Assembly: GCA_963678705.1 (NCBI GenBank) | Contig: CAVMBN010000131.1 | Span: forward strand, 186,001 to 250,000 | Direction of reading: 5' to 3' | Source: Panorpa germanica | Taxonomy: Eukaryota; Arthropoda; Insecta; Mecoptera; Panorpidae | DNA: 64,000 bases | Part shown: positions 1 through 10,125 of the stretch, piece by piece | Numbering within the stretch: position 1 is the first letter of the stretch | How the letters are laid out: the number at the start of each line of letters is the position of its first letter | Made by a program: the position numbers and the translations under genes | Notes under the pieces: model-generated | What the model saw: only the letters and a program-made list of their open reading frames with translations | Told to the model about the DNA's origin: nothing | The model's database searches: none

Positions 1-237
1 TTTACTCTTTTTATTAATTTTAATAATTTTAACTGCGTTGGTGATTGTATCGAAATAGTTATTACTTAATGTCGCTTAATTTGTATGTTTATAGGGTTTT
101 ACTGCTGGTGATAACCAGTGTTTATGCGATTTTCTGCATTAAGGTGGTTGTCCGTTTTAGGGTTTTATTATTTTTAGTTTTAAATTTTGTAGTTAAATAA
201 TATATAGTCAGGTGGGTTTGGTTGCGTATTTGAATTG
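1..237 (-). other. Non-coding spacer after ORF2 of errantivirus copy 1
   Basis: No open frame is seen. The sequence matches the spacer downstream of ORF2 in copy 2 (about 41400-41830), apart from an extra block of roughly 200 bases in copy 2. In a standard errantivirus, protease and reverse transcriptase would begin here; neither copy shows them. Confidence 0.6.
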
Positions 238-1398
238 TTAAGGTTCGAGTAGAAATTTTAATTTTTTCAAGAAGTATTGAAGACTTTTTGAAGTTAATCT
301 TATCAGGAAGTTCTTAAAAAAGTAAAGTGAAGTTCTTGTTAAAGTAAAGTCAATATATGTTTTATTATTTTTATTCGTCATGATATTCGTCAAATATTCA
401 TCTATCCAGTTATTATTTTTATTTCGTTTGGTTCCATATAGTTGCTTTAGTTGTGCCGAATTTCTAATCTTCTGTTCACGAATTATTTCTTTTCTGTTAT
501 CATTTATCCACAAAGTGTGTGCCTCGTTTTCTAAATCTTCTTGTTTTTCTGGTATGCATTTAGCTTTGTTTCTTTTTTTCTTTTCAATTTTTTCTTTTAA
601 ATTAAAATTTTGATTTTTATTATTTCCTGCTTTTGCTTGCTTTATATTGTGTAATTTTTTTACTTCAGAATTTTGCATATTTTGTTTTTCTGGTTTTTCT
701 TGGTTGATGTTTTGTTGCTTCACTATTTCGAGTTCTTGTATAGTTTGCTTTTCTGCTACTTGTCTGATTTTTTGTTGATTTTTTACTTTAAAATCTAGAA
801 AGTTTGGATTTTTTGATTCTTGCTTAACATTTTGTTGATTTTCTATTTCGAAATGTTGTGAATTTTGATTCTCTGATTCTTGTTTCATATTTTGCTGATT
901 TTCTGTGTTTTGTTTGACGCTTACTTTTTTTTGCTTCATTTTTACTTCAACAATTGTCTTTTTCTTTACTTCTGTTTTGGTAAACTCTTCAAGTTCTTTT
1001 TCCTTTTCATCTGTATTCAGAACTTCTTCTGAATTATTCTGGCTTTGTATTTTAATATTTGTGGGCACATTGATCGCCATTTCTTTATGTAATTTGATAT
1101 CGTTTTTATTTTCATTTATTTCTGTGTCCCGTTTTTCTACTGAATTTTGGTTTTGTACTTTGATTTCTGTACTCTCGTAGTTTATGATTACTTCTTGTAG
1201 TTCCGTCCGTACATTGTCTATTTCTTTATTCTCAGTGGTTTGTTCGATTATTGTTTCACACGGTTTTTGTGTTGACGGCTCTGTTTGAATATCTTGTGTG
1301 TTCTTTAGTTGTTGTTGGTGAGGGTGGTTATATTCCTCGTTAGTATGGATTTCGTGGTTCGTCATATCTTCTACTATTAATTCTAGAAGCTCATCCAT
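238..1398 (-). CDS. Lys/Gln/Asn-rich repeat protein, errantivirus ORF2 (386 aa)
   Basis: I do not recognise a domain. The protein starts MDELLELIVEDM, a few bases after the gag stop. It is very rich in K, Q, N and E. Between about residues 165 and 270 it has about five imperfect repeats of 20-21 residues, each built around a core like NQQNVKQE followed by a hydrophobic-acidic end such as FEI or FKV. This is followed by a basic segment (KEKIEKKKRNK) and a tail ending LLEP. The position is where the nucleocapsid half of gag and the start of pol normally lie, but no CCHC knuckle or protease motif is visible. Copy 2 carries the same ORF split by a transposon (35908-36106 and 40493-41350). It may be a derived C-terminal part of gag; RNA binding would be a guess from its charge. 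Confidence 0.6.
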   Translation of the reverse strand: MDELLELIVEDMTNHEIHTNEEYNHPHQQQLKNTQDIQTEPSTQKPCETIIEQTTENKEIDNVRTELQEVIINYESTEIKVQNQNSVEKRDTEINENKNDIKLHKEMAINVPTNIKIQSQNNSEEVLNTDEKEKELEEFTKTEVKKKTIVEVKMKQKKVSVKQNTENQQNMKQESENQNSQHFEIENQQNVKQESKNPNFLDFKVKNQQKIRQVAEKQTIQELEIVKQQNINQEKPEKQNMQNSEVKKLHNIKQAKAGNNKNQNFNLKEKIEKKKRNKAKCIPEKQEDLENEAHTLWINDNRKEIIREQKIRNSAQLKQLYGTKRNKNNNWIDEYLTNIMTNKNNKTYIDFTLTRTSLYFFKNFLIRLTSKSLQYFLKKLKFLLEP

Positions 1399-1410
1399 TG
1401 TGTTAGGATT

Positions 1411-1914
1411 TTAGCGTCTTAATTTAAATCCATGGGGATCGTTTAACTCCTTTATGAAATTTCTCACCATCAAAGAATCATGATGTTTTGCCAGTGATCT
1501 CATATTTAAAGATGTTTTATTGTGAAGTGTGTTTAAAACATTAAAGTTGTTAACTGATTCTAAACATCTAAAGTAATAAGTAATAGCTTTCTCATTAGGC
1601 TTTCGTTTAAGTGTTGTTGTATGCGAGATATGGCTGTGGTTTTTAGTATAACTATTTATTAAAATAGTTTTTAATTTCTCCCATGTATTAATATGTTTAT
1701 TCTTTATTAAACTTGCTGCGTCTCCAATAATCTTGCTTTTTATAGCTGAGAGCAATAAACCGTTATTCCTAATAGCTTTTTTTTTATCTTCATTTTTACC
1801 GGGGAATATGGCAAAATTATCTATGATCACTTCGCAATCTTCTATAAAATTCGTCAGCGAATTGATTCCATTATATTCCTCTACATAATTTAGATAAATA
1901 TGGAATGTCTCCAT
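1411..1914 (-). CDS. Errantivirus Gag, capsid-like part (167 aa)
   Basis: Intact ORF beginning METFHIYLNYVEE, with the style of gypsy-group Gag capsid regions: the TNFIEDCEVIIDNF helix, the KSKIIGDAASLI segment, the INTWEKLKTILINSY motif, and an LKRKPNEKAITYYFRCLESVN block. It would form the particle shell of the element. At 167 aa it is shorter than usual errantivirus Gag (about 400 aa); the missing half may correspond to ORF2, which begins about a dozen bases downstream. The same frame in copy 2 (35394-35915) has lost its ATG and gained a stop at codon 27. Start chosen because no in-frame ATG lies upstream and the match to copy 2 begins here. Confidence 0.75.
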   Translation of the reverse strand: METFHIYLNYVEEYNGINSLTNFIEDCEVIIDNFAIFPGKNEDKKKAIRNNGLLLSAIKSKIIGDAASLIKNKHINTWEKLKTILINSYTKNHSHISHTTTLKRKPNEKAITYYFRCLESVNNFNVLNTLHNKTSLNMRSLAKHHDSLMVRNFIKELNDPHGFKLRR

Positions 1915-2102
1915 TTTGATTTATAGTGTAACTTTTATTTAAGAAAAGTTATTTTGTAAACATTTTATTTTTAAAAATTATTATTATTATATAGTTAATT
2001 TGCAAGTATTTTATTATATTACATTATAGTATTTATTACGTTATGTAATTAATATTTTATTTTAATATTACTTTTAGTATTAATATAATTTTCGTTAGGC
2101 CT

Positions 2103-2274
2103 ATATAAGCGATTTATATTCCTTTTTAGAAAATTATTATTTAATTATTGTATTACGTTGCGTAATTTATATTTTATTTTATTATTATTTTTAATATTTG
2201 GTAGGCCTGTATAAGCGATTTATACTCCTTTTTAAATTTAATACCTGTTTTAGGCCTGTATAAGCGATTTATAC
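2103..2274 (-). repeat. Three hairpin repeats in the errantivirus leader (copy 1)
   Basis: Three 17-base units lie between the primer-binding site and gag at 2258-2274, 2209-2225 and 2103-2119. On the element's sense strand they read GTATAA-ATCGC-TTATAC twice and ATATAA-ATCGC-TTATAT once, each a perfect 6-bp stem with loop ATCGC. Each is preceded by a run of A then GG and followed by a pyrimidine-rich GGCCT-like tail. The third unit swaps the outer pair G-C for A-T, keeping the pairing. The same three units occur in copy 2 at 35034-35204. Confidence 0.8.
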
Positions 2275-2587
2275 TCCTTTTTAAACAGGAAATATTGTTG
2301 TAAAAATAATAATAATTTTTGTTTTTCGGAAGTGTGAATATAGAAAGGAAATATGAATGAGTACTCACATTACGATTATCACCGCGATGCCTTGCGAGAT
2401 CTTCATGTCCATATGCTGCTGCTAGTGGGTCGATGAGTCTCGGAGCACTTCAACTTCTGTTTCTATTTCACTCCACTATTTATTAAGTTTTCTTTATTCT
2501 TTAACTTTATTTTTGTAGGTTTCGAAATATTAAGTTAACCATAAAAATGAAAAAATTTACAGCGATTGTAATTCCTTAATATCCTAT

Positions 2588-2597
2588 CGACTGCGCC
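2588..2597 (-). other. Primer-binding site, errantivirus copy 1
   Basis: Sense strand GGCGCAGTCG directly follows the LTR end AATT. It has the TGGCGCAGTCG form known from tRNA-Ser-primed errantiviruses such as 17.6 and 297. Confidence 0.7.
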
Positions 2598-2940
2598 AAT
2601 TGAAGTTTGAGTAATTTAGACTTTAATAAAAAAACAATTTATTTTAGTTCTACTTAAATAATATTTATTTGAGCTAATAATCACTGCGCGATGCAGCTTA
2701 TGCCTAGTCTCAAATGGTGAGCCAGCCAATTACTATTTGCGCGATGCAGATTATACATGAACTTGAACTCAAAAAGTGGTGAGCCAATTACTAACTGCGC
2801 GATGAAGTTTATACATGAACTAACTAGATTAAGATTAACATGTTACTTATATACTATTTTATTATCTCTAAAGTGCATGGTCAGCAAAGATACTGAAGAG
2901 ACATTGTTAGTTTGTGTCGTATGGAATGTGAGTTATAACA
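2598..2940 (-). repeat. LTR of errantivirus copy 1 (343 bp)
   Basis: Sense-strand start TGTTATAACTC at 2940 and end CTTCAATT at 2598. It aligns with the copy 2 5' LTR (34413-34704) but is about 50 bp longer because a segment carrying the CTGC-ATCGC-GCAG motif and the following bases has been duplicated in tandem (about 2716-2766 and 2778-2821). The outermost motif copy (2684-2696) is perfect; the two in the duplicated part are mutated in the stem. The outer flank is ATAT. Confidence 0.85.
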
Positions 2941-2944
2941 ATAT

Positions 2945-4470
2945 ACATAAACATAAATAAATTTCCAGCAGTCTTCTAAATGATAGTGTCCATAATTTTA
3001 CGTTTCTTATTGTTAAATGATTACCAATAAATTTGCTAAGTCTCATTATTAAAACATTAAGATATTTTCTAGAAGTTTTTTAGAAGAAGAAAAAAAAAGT
3101 ATTGAGATAAACACCAATCAACTCTACTATAGTACATATTTATGTAGATATATTGTGTAAATTATATTCAAAGACTGTCTATTCAAAGCCCAATTACTCT
3201 ATTTGCTTTTCCTATAATTTTACGAAGATTTTAACAACTTAATATTTCTTTTTATATCTTGTGGAGCAGGTCTATCAATCCTGCAATCCTGTAATTAACG
3301 TTTGATGTATGTTGAAATGTATTGCTAATATCGGTAAATGTAGTACTAATTCTCTAATCGAACTCGAAGACAGAACTGTCTGACATGAATCATCAAGACT
3401 CTCAGGTCCTGCGATAAAGTCGCCATTAAGTCGGAAATTAAGCCCCCAGGGTAAATTATGTACCATGACAAAATTTTTAAAACAAATTGTTCTATCTGCA
3501 ATAAACTTTCGTCCAGTGCGAGTTTGTCACATATTTTGTCACATATTGAGAACAGTATATACATAAAAATAACAACACATTTCTCGCTTATGCTTTCCAC
3601 GTAATGCTACATGTATGGTATACTATATTTTAAACATGCTTACTTGCTGTTGTCATAGTAATTTAGAGATTGTTTATATACCAATTAATATTGAAAGAGA
3701 TTTATTATGTAATTGCAATGCATGTAAATATATGTCATTTATAAGCCGTTCTGTTAATAATTTTAATGTTGTTCTTTTCTTTTTTTTTGAATAATTTAAG
3801 TTTTAGATATTCTAAAGGAAGCTGCTTTTTACAACTTTATTCTCACTTATATTTATGATCTTTTAAATTTCTGCCAAGTGTATTCATACGTAATATTTTT
3901 TCCGTATAACTGCCATCTTATGTTAAATTGCTGGAAATTGCTAATCAAAATATTCATAGTTGTTCCTGTATTTTTCCAGAATCTGCTCTGTTTATGTATA
4001 GTATTATATGTATTGTGTATTATATGTATACGTGTAATATATGTATATATTCAAAACTTACGTCCTGTCGTATTTTATTTACTGTTAGTAATGACATAAT
4101 ACAGTGTATTCTACGCTGTATCACTGAAATAGAAATGGTATGGAATAATTTTTGCACTTATAAAAAGTTAGATGTCATTATAGCTAGTCACAATATTTAT
4201 AAGTATAGCTTCTAGAAACCTTTTTCAATCCCTGATTCCAAAAAGGACTTGATTTTGGTAATATCAACTTTAAAATTTACTACATCTTTGAATAAGAAAT
4301 TCTAATAGTTTCAATAATTATATGTCGTATTAATAGGTTAAAATAAATGGGTGTGCATTCTTGTATGAATGTGTAACTTGTAAGAATATATAATATTTCG
4401 ATAATGAATTGATGCTACCTCAGATCGGCAAGTTCACATGGGATTACGACCTTAAGATATATTATGTTAC
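2945..4470. other. No gene recognised
   Basis: AT-rich sequence with short accidental frames only. A minus-strand frame around 3275-3600 is open for 63-84 codons in two registers but resembles nothing I know. Confidence 0.5.
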
Positions 4471-4830
4471 ATTCTTTCAAAACTCGCTCATAAATTGCAT
4501 TTAATAATTAACAAAAAAATTAAATAACAAGAGTTCTTTTAAGTTCAGTAAATGAATAGAACCAATATCTTACATTACCATAAAAATCATAAATTATACA
4601 TTTTAAAACTCTTAAGTCAAAACCATGACCTAAATTTATTTTATGTTTCATTTCTTTAAAAACTCCTTCATAAATTGCATTTAATAATTAACTAAAATAT
4701 CAAATAACAAGAGTTCTTTTATGTTCAGTAAGTAAATAGAACGAATATCTTACTTTACCCAAAAATCATAAATTATACATTTAAAAACTGTAAGTTAGAA
4801 CCATGACCTTTGTAACCTATGTAGTAAAAT
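4471..4830. repeat. Two-copy tandem repeat, 180-bp period
   Basis: The block from 4471 is repeated from 4651: for example TAAATTGCATTTAATAATTA occurs at 4491 and 4671, and the later segment ATAACAAGAGTTCTTTTA recurs at the same spacing. The two units differ at scattered positions, so the duplication is not recent. No coding content. Confidence 0.8.
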
Positions 4831-5446
4831 CCCACGCTGATTCTAAGAACCACTTGACACTTGACTAAGGGTCCTACCATTAGGTCAACTTGCTCAAAGA
4901 ATCTCTAGAGAAACACCACACTCGCTGTACGTGTTTCTTTGATTCAGTAATGGTCAATTTCTATCGCAGATTATTGACATTACCATAAATTAAATTAAGG
5001 ATACAAAAGATTAAAAAGACAAAAGCATAAACGAAACAAAACAATATTAAAATAATATTGTAATAATTAATAATAATAATGAATAGAATTAGTGTATTAT
5101 GTGAAATACCAAATATATAAATTTAATAAAATACATATTATTAAATAATTGTTTTATTTACGACCACCACGACATATAAATGAATAAGCAAATTAAACTA
5201 TCCAATATAAATTTGTTAATTACTTTCGGCTCTCAGGAAGTATACGTTAACTGGCATATGTCAACATATCAAAGCAATACTAACGAAAGACAAAGACTAA
5301 GAAATGCTGCGACAAGTTAATCAGTAAGTAGATATACTTGTATTAGCTGCAACGTATTTTTATTTATATGCAAAAATTAAATATATATGCTAAAAAATAA
5401 TTTGAATTAAAACTATGAATATAATTGCATAAATAATAGTTTGGTT
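4831..5446. other. No gene recognised
   Basis: AT-rich non-coding sequence between the 180-bp repeat and the poly(A) end of the minus-strand LINE. Confidence 0.5.
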
Positions 5447-7706
5447 GTTTTTTTTTTAATAATAATTCACGGGCTTCCTAGAACCACGATTCTATTTGTC
5501 ATTTACAATTTATTTATAAATACACCTATACTTTTAAACCCGCAATGTTCCATATCCTATCTATCACTAAGTAGACCGGCCACTTTGGATAACATTATTA
5601 TTTCCTGCATACTCGTTGGCAACACCACTACATTTTCTACGATAAATCTGTATAAATTATTTCTGCAGGCCTCCGTTTCTCGACATTGGGTCATCAAATG
5701 TTCTAGATCTGCTACACCTTCTTTACAATTAAAAGTATCTTATTGCCCCAAGTGATTTCTTCTAAGATGAGCCAATGCCTCTGTATCGTCCACCCTCTAA
5801 ATAAGTGACAAAACTCTTTTCGGACCTTGGGTTTTCCACCACGAACAACGTTCGCACACCAAAGATTATAAATTGAAAAAGTTTCTTCCTTTGTCTGAAT
5901 TGTTTTACATACCACTTCTCTTTCACTTCATTTTTGCTTTTTGCCAATATGTTCACAACATATTGAATTTCTCCAACTGCTTTTGTTCTCGCTGTTTGTT
6001 GTGTGGCGTCGTTTGCTTCTTCTATCCTGTGATTCCTTTGTTAGCAGGAATCCACACTAACGGTACATCGAATCCCATTATCTTTATTCTATTTAGATTT
6101 TTTCTTACTGTATAAAATATATTTTCTGCTTCTCTGATAATCCAATTTTTCCCCTATGCTTCCACACCTGCTTTTGAATCTATGAATATTACAGCTTTCG
6201 ACCATCTATTGTTCTCAATTGTTGAAATGGCTTCTTTGATAGCTACTAGCTCTGCATATAAAATTGACTTGATTTCTTCTGGTAAACTTGTTATCTGCTT
6301 AGTTGACTCCGTCAATACTACCGCCTCAGGCCTCGTTGCCATCTATTATCCGTCTGTAAATACTCTAATGTGCTCCGGTTAAATGTCATCCATCTTACTT
6401 TTAAATGTGCCATTTATTATTTCCGCGCCTCCATTGCAGCAGACCATTTTCCCCAATCTTTCCCAATCTCAAAATTACACTCTGCACTTCGGCCTAATTC
6501 GCAATATTTAAAATTACTAACTTCTTTTATTTTAACCCTTCCTCCAATTTCCCACATGTTCACACATTTTTACCAAAATATCGTCATTTTTCTGCTCTTG
6601 TTTCTATCTTTTCTTTCGAATTCCTCGCAAAGCATTCTTCTTGAAGCACTCTCTGTTGTTAACGATTTTATCATCATAACTCTTGCACTTAATGCCCACC
6701 CTAAACTGAGTGGTGTGACTTCCGTTCCACATTGATTGATAGCGTGTGTATGGTATACATATTCTCAACACCACTCTTAATGCCTTTCTTTGCAACCTTT
6801 TTAACCTCTTGCAACTTCTTTGTTAGCCCCAATAGCCCTATTTCCCCAAACTACAAATGCAGTCTAACTAATGCATTATACGTACCATTATGCCTACATT
6901 TGCACCCCATCTTTCCCTCGTTAGCATCCTCAACGAGTCTACTTTAGCTCTTACTGTCCCTATAGATCTCTCTATCATTACATAACTGACATACTGTATA
7001 ATAAATTTGTATTTAAAAAAAAAAAATTGCTTAGCTCTTCTTTCTCTATCTCACCGATTTCCAATAGTTCTGTCTTATTGGGTTAGCCTCTAGCTTTACC
7101 GAACGCAACCATTCTTCCATTTTGACCGCCGCCTCTTGCATATCTGTTTTTCTTTGCCTCTCATTATTTTGCCGCACTACTATGACATCATTATCTGTGC
7201 ATACTCTATAAAATTGAACCAGATCAACGAAGTTTTTAATTTTCTTACCCTCAAATTAAATAGCCAAGGGCTCAGAAGGAATCCTTGTGGTAAACCTTTT
7301 TCTCCTATAAAGTTCTCTTCTTTCTTGTCTCCGAACAAAAAATGTTCTTTCCTCCTGTGAAATAATTTGTTTAGTAGCGACGATAATTTGGTCTCTTACA
7401 TTGTCAGACTTATAACTTATAACTCATAACTTATAATTTTCATTCCAATGTTCCAATCTGCCTTTCAATATTTTTTCAAGTAATTTTCTTGTAAAGTTCA
7501 AAAGTTTGATTTTTCTATAGGAATATAACAAATAAATATGTTAAACCTTTATTAATTTTATTTAATATTGGCACCACCTGTACTTCTAAACAATACTCTG
7601 GAATTACTGATTCTTCTAAAATCATATTTAACAGTTTTAAAATAAAAACTTTTTCTGTGTATGCAAAGTTTTTAATAGTGTCATATGAAATACCATCTGA
7701 TGCAAT
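5447..7706 (-). pseudogene. LINE with RT and RNase H, 3' part (broken)
   Basis: Reading the minus strand from 7706 downwards: a reverse-transcriptase start (ASDGISYDTIK, then LLNMILEESVIPEYC), the post-RT segment LQRKALRVVLR near 6750, an RNase H domain at 6342-6154 (AELVAIKEAISTIENN, then VIFIDSKAGVEA) and its end at about 6060 (VWIPANKGITG, where the family usually has AHKG). A short A tract at 5459-5447 marks the 3' end. Many stops and frameshifts interrupt it. The rest of the same LINE, with its endonuclease, is at 13640-14623 on the far side of an inserted LTR retrotransposon. The EN-RT-RNase H order suggests the Jockey/I/R1 group; the clade is not resolved. Confidence 0.8.
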
Positions 7707-8594
7707 TGTAACCCTACCCCATATATCTACTACTATATATGGTGGTAGTTACTTATTTTATGAGAACGATTATACGATCTTCTCAAACGGGGGTTCTTTC
7801 ATGGAGATCTGGTTCTTTTTGAGTCGGATGACCTAAGCTAATGCTAATTGTGGAGGCTTCTTTATCATTCAGGACTTAATACCTCATCTAATCATATTAC
7901 ATAAATATATTAGGTTTTACTTACTTTTTGTGCTTTCTGCAGGCTGCTTTCTCTGCTTTTGACAATCACTTTAATTTAACGCGTCGCGACCGTTAATTCT
8001 AAGTACTTTATATAATTAAAACAATGTAATCATTAACACTATTTTCTTTATTATTCAAAAACTTAATTAATACAAATCTTAGTAACTTTATCATTATTAT
8101 ATCAAAGCGACTGACTAATACCCGAACCACCGACTAAGGAGCGCTACTCCCTTATTTGACGGGGTCTGTATAGACTGATTGATCGAGATGGACTGACCCC
8201 TCTCCTCTCTATTTCTAGGCTTATATAGCTTAAAGCTCTTTGTTTGAATATATGAACTCGTTTGAACTCAAATGTTATTTCGTCATCACTACTTGGATTT
8301 TGAGTTTGGTTTCAACATAAACATTATTTAAACTACACGTGTCTTACGCACAAAAGAAGTTAGTTAATATTTCTCTTAAAAGTTATTGTAAATACTATGT
8401 CAGCAATTTTGAATATAATATTAATATGCGGACATGGTTCTATCGATAAAGCAATACTTAATGTAAATAATGTTCGCGACAGTAAGGCGACTAAAACTAT
8501 TAAAAATACTTTGTATGTGAACCTTCAAATGGTTCCTAAATAGTTAGTTAAAATATATTATCAATAATTAATGAATCTATATGGGACTGTTACA
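7707..8594 (-). repeat. 3' LTR of the gag-only element
   Basis: 888 bp with TG...CA ends and a 6-bp terminal inverted repeat TGTAAC/GTTACA. Differences from 12752-13639 are single substitutions plus one TT/CC pair, with no length change. Confidence 0.92.
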
Positions 8595-8609
8595 TTGCTT
8601 CCCGTTTTT
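8595..8609 (-). other. Polypurine tract
   Basis: On the minus strand AAAAACGGGAAGCAA lies directly before the 3' LTR, the expected place for plus-strand priming. Confidence 0.65.
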
Positions 8610-10125
8610 AAATTAAAATCTATAATGCAATGATTATAATTTTATTAGTCTTTCCCGTATTTCTAGATTCATTCATAATTGAAACCTTAATAAAATAAAT
8701 GTAATTTAAAATTTAAATCAATAAATCAATAATATATAGTCGTTGATAATTAAAATAATTCTTCTTTATCTGCTTTATGTAGGTGATTTCATTCTCATAG
8801 TTTCATAACAATATTCTTCAACTTTGATAAATAAGTGAATACTTTCTTCGTTTCGAATACGCTCTGCCTCGCTTTGTTTTCGAATGCGTCCTTGTCCTAC
8901 TGCTTTGCATCTGGCTTCATATTTCGAATACATCTGTTACAAATAACTTTAGTCTCTAATTATATGTTTATTTTCTCAACTTATGACCTTTCTGTTTTTA
9001 TGTTTCTTTTACTCGTAAAATATTAAAGTACCATATTAGTCCTCATTTAACTATTTTAACGATTAAATAATCCCTTTTTTAAATTGACCTTAACCTAGTT
9101 TATGTCTGTAACTATAGTTTATATTTTTTTATTCCAATTCTATACTCTTACACATTATTCAAATTACGCTGTTCATTTATTATGTTTCTTAACCCTTTAA
9201 TATCGCTTTCTACCGTTCTATTTAAATCTCAAGTTTTCTTTAAACTTTATCCCATTAATTACTTTTAAATTTCTTAAAATCAAAATCCTAATTATATATT
9301 TAACCATATCATAACGAATTAATTGTTAATCCTTTATCTTAATGTATCATAATATATTACTAGAGTGTGTGAAAAATGTCTACTTTTACTTGTATCTGTA
9401 CTCATTATGTTAATGTTTTATTTTACTAAACGTATGCTTTATTACTTTTCAAATTGTTTTACTTCATTCAAATTTGAGTGTTCTTTATTTCATCAACGTC
9501 GATTTGCAACTAATCATTATTACATATTCAATAAATATCTACTTATCCGTAGCTCATTGTACACGTTTTAGTACTTCATAACTTTTTCTTATTCAATTTC
9601 TTGGTTTCCTTTAAACCGCTCATACCGATTTCCATTTTCGGCAATAACTCAATAGTTCCATACTTCTTGGTTTCCTTTAAACCGTTCATACCGATTTCCA
9701 TTTTCGGCGATAACTCAATAGTTCCATATACTTTATTTTCATCATTATTTCAGTATTCAAATATCTCATAGTCAATAAACAACTCATAGCAAATCACGAA
9801 TACAATCGATTCTCTTTAATTTGTAGCTAGCACTCATATCAAATCTTTTTAAAATCATACGTCTATAACAACAATGCTACAATACTTTATGTTCAGAAAA
9901 AAATCTTTTTAATAGCTCAACTGTGTAACTTTTAAACAAAACTATCTTGACACCCTAGAATACGTTTACTGTTAAAATTATCCTTCCTATTTCCAAAACT
10001 TCTTATTGTTACTTTATAAAATGATACTTATGATCTATTCTAACATTTAAATGTTCCTATTCTATGCAACTTTAGTTCAATTAACAATCATTTTTATCCG
10101 ATTTTTCTAGTTAAAATACTATCTA
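8610..10125 (-). other. ORF-less 3' region of the gag-only element
   Basis: About 1.5 kb between the gag stop and the polypurine tract. No frame on the sense strand codes for anything recognisable; pol would be expected here. It includes the 66-bp tandem repeat at 9598-9729. Confidence 0.6.
9598..9729. repeat. Two-copy 66-bp tandem repeat
   Basis: Units 9598-9663 and 9664-9729 start TTCTTGGTTTCCTTTAAACC and differ at a few positions. They lie in the non-coding 3' half of the gag-only element. Confidence 0.9.

Larger units (their letters stand above)
1..2940 (-). mobile_element. Errantivirus (Ty3/gypsy-type LTR element), copy 1, partial
   Basis: On the minus strand this reads LTR (2598-2940), primer-binding site, leader with repeated hairpins, gag (1411-1914), a second ORF (238-1398) and a non-coding spacer that runs off the left edge. 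It is flanked at 2941-2944 by ATAT, matching the ATAT on both sides of copy 2 (34413-50515). Identity as an errantivirus comes from copy 2, where integrase and a furin-site Env follow the same gag and second ORF. The other end and any 3' LTR lie outside the window. Gag and ORF2 are both open, so this copy is better preserved than copy 2. Confidence 0.85.

Noticed and set aside
3275-3600. Overlapping minus-strand frames of 63 and 84 codons
   Set aside because: Two registers open at once, no family features, no neighbour to support a gene.
9598-9729. CRISPR-like or clustered repeat
   Set aside because: Two directly adjacent 66-bp units without spacers in a eukaryotic retroelement.
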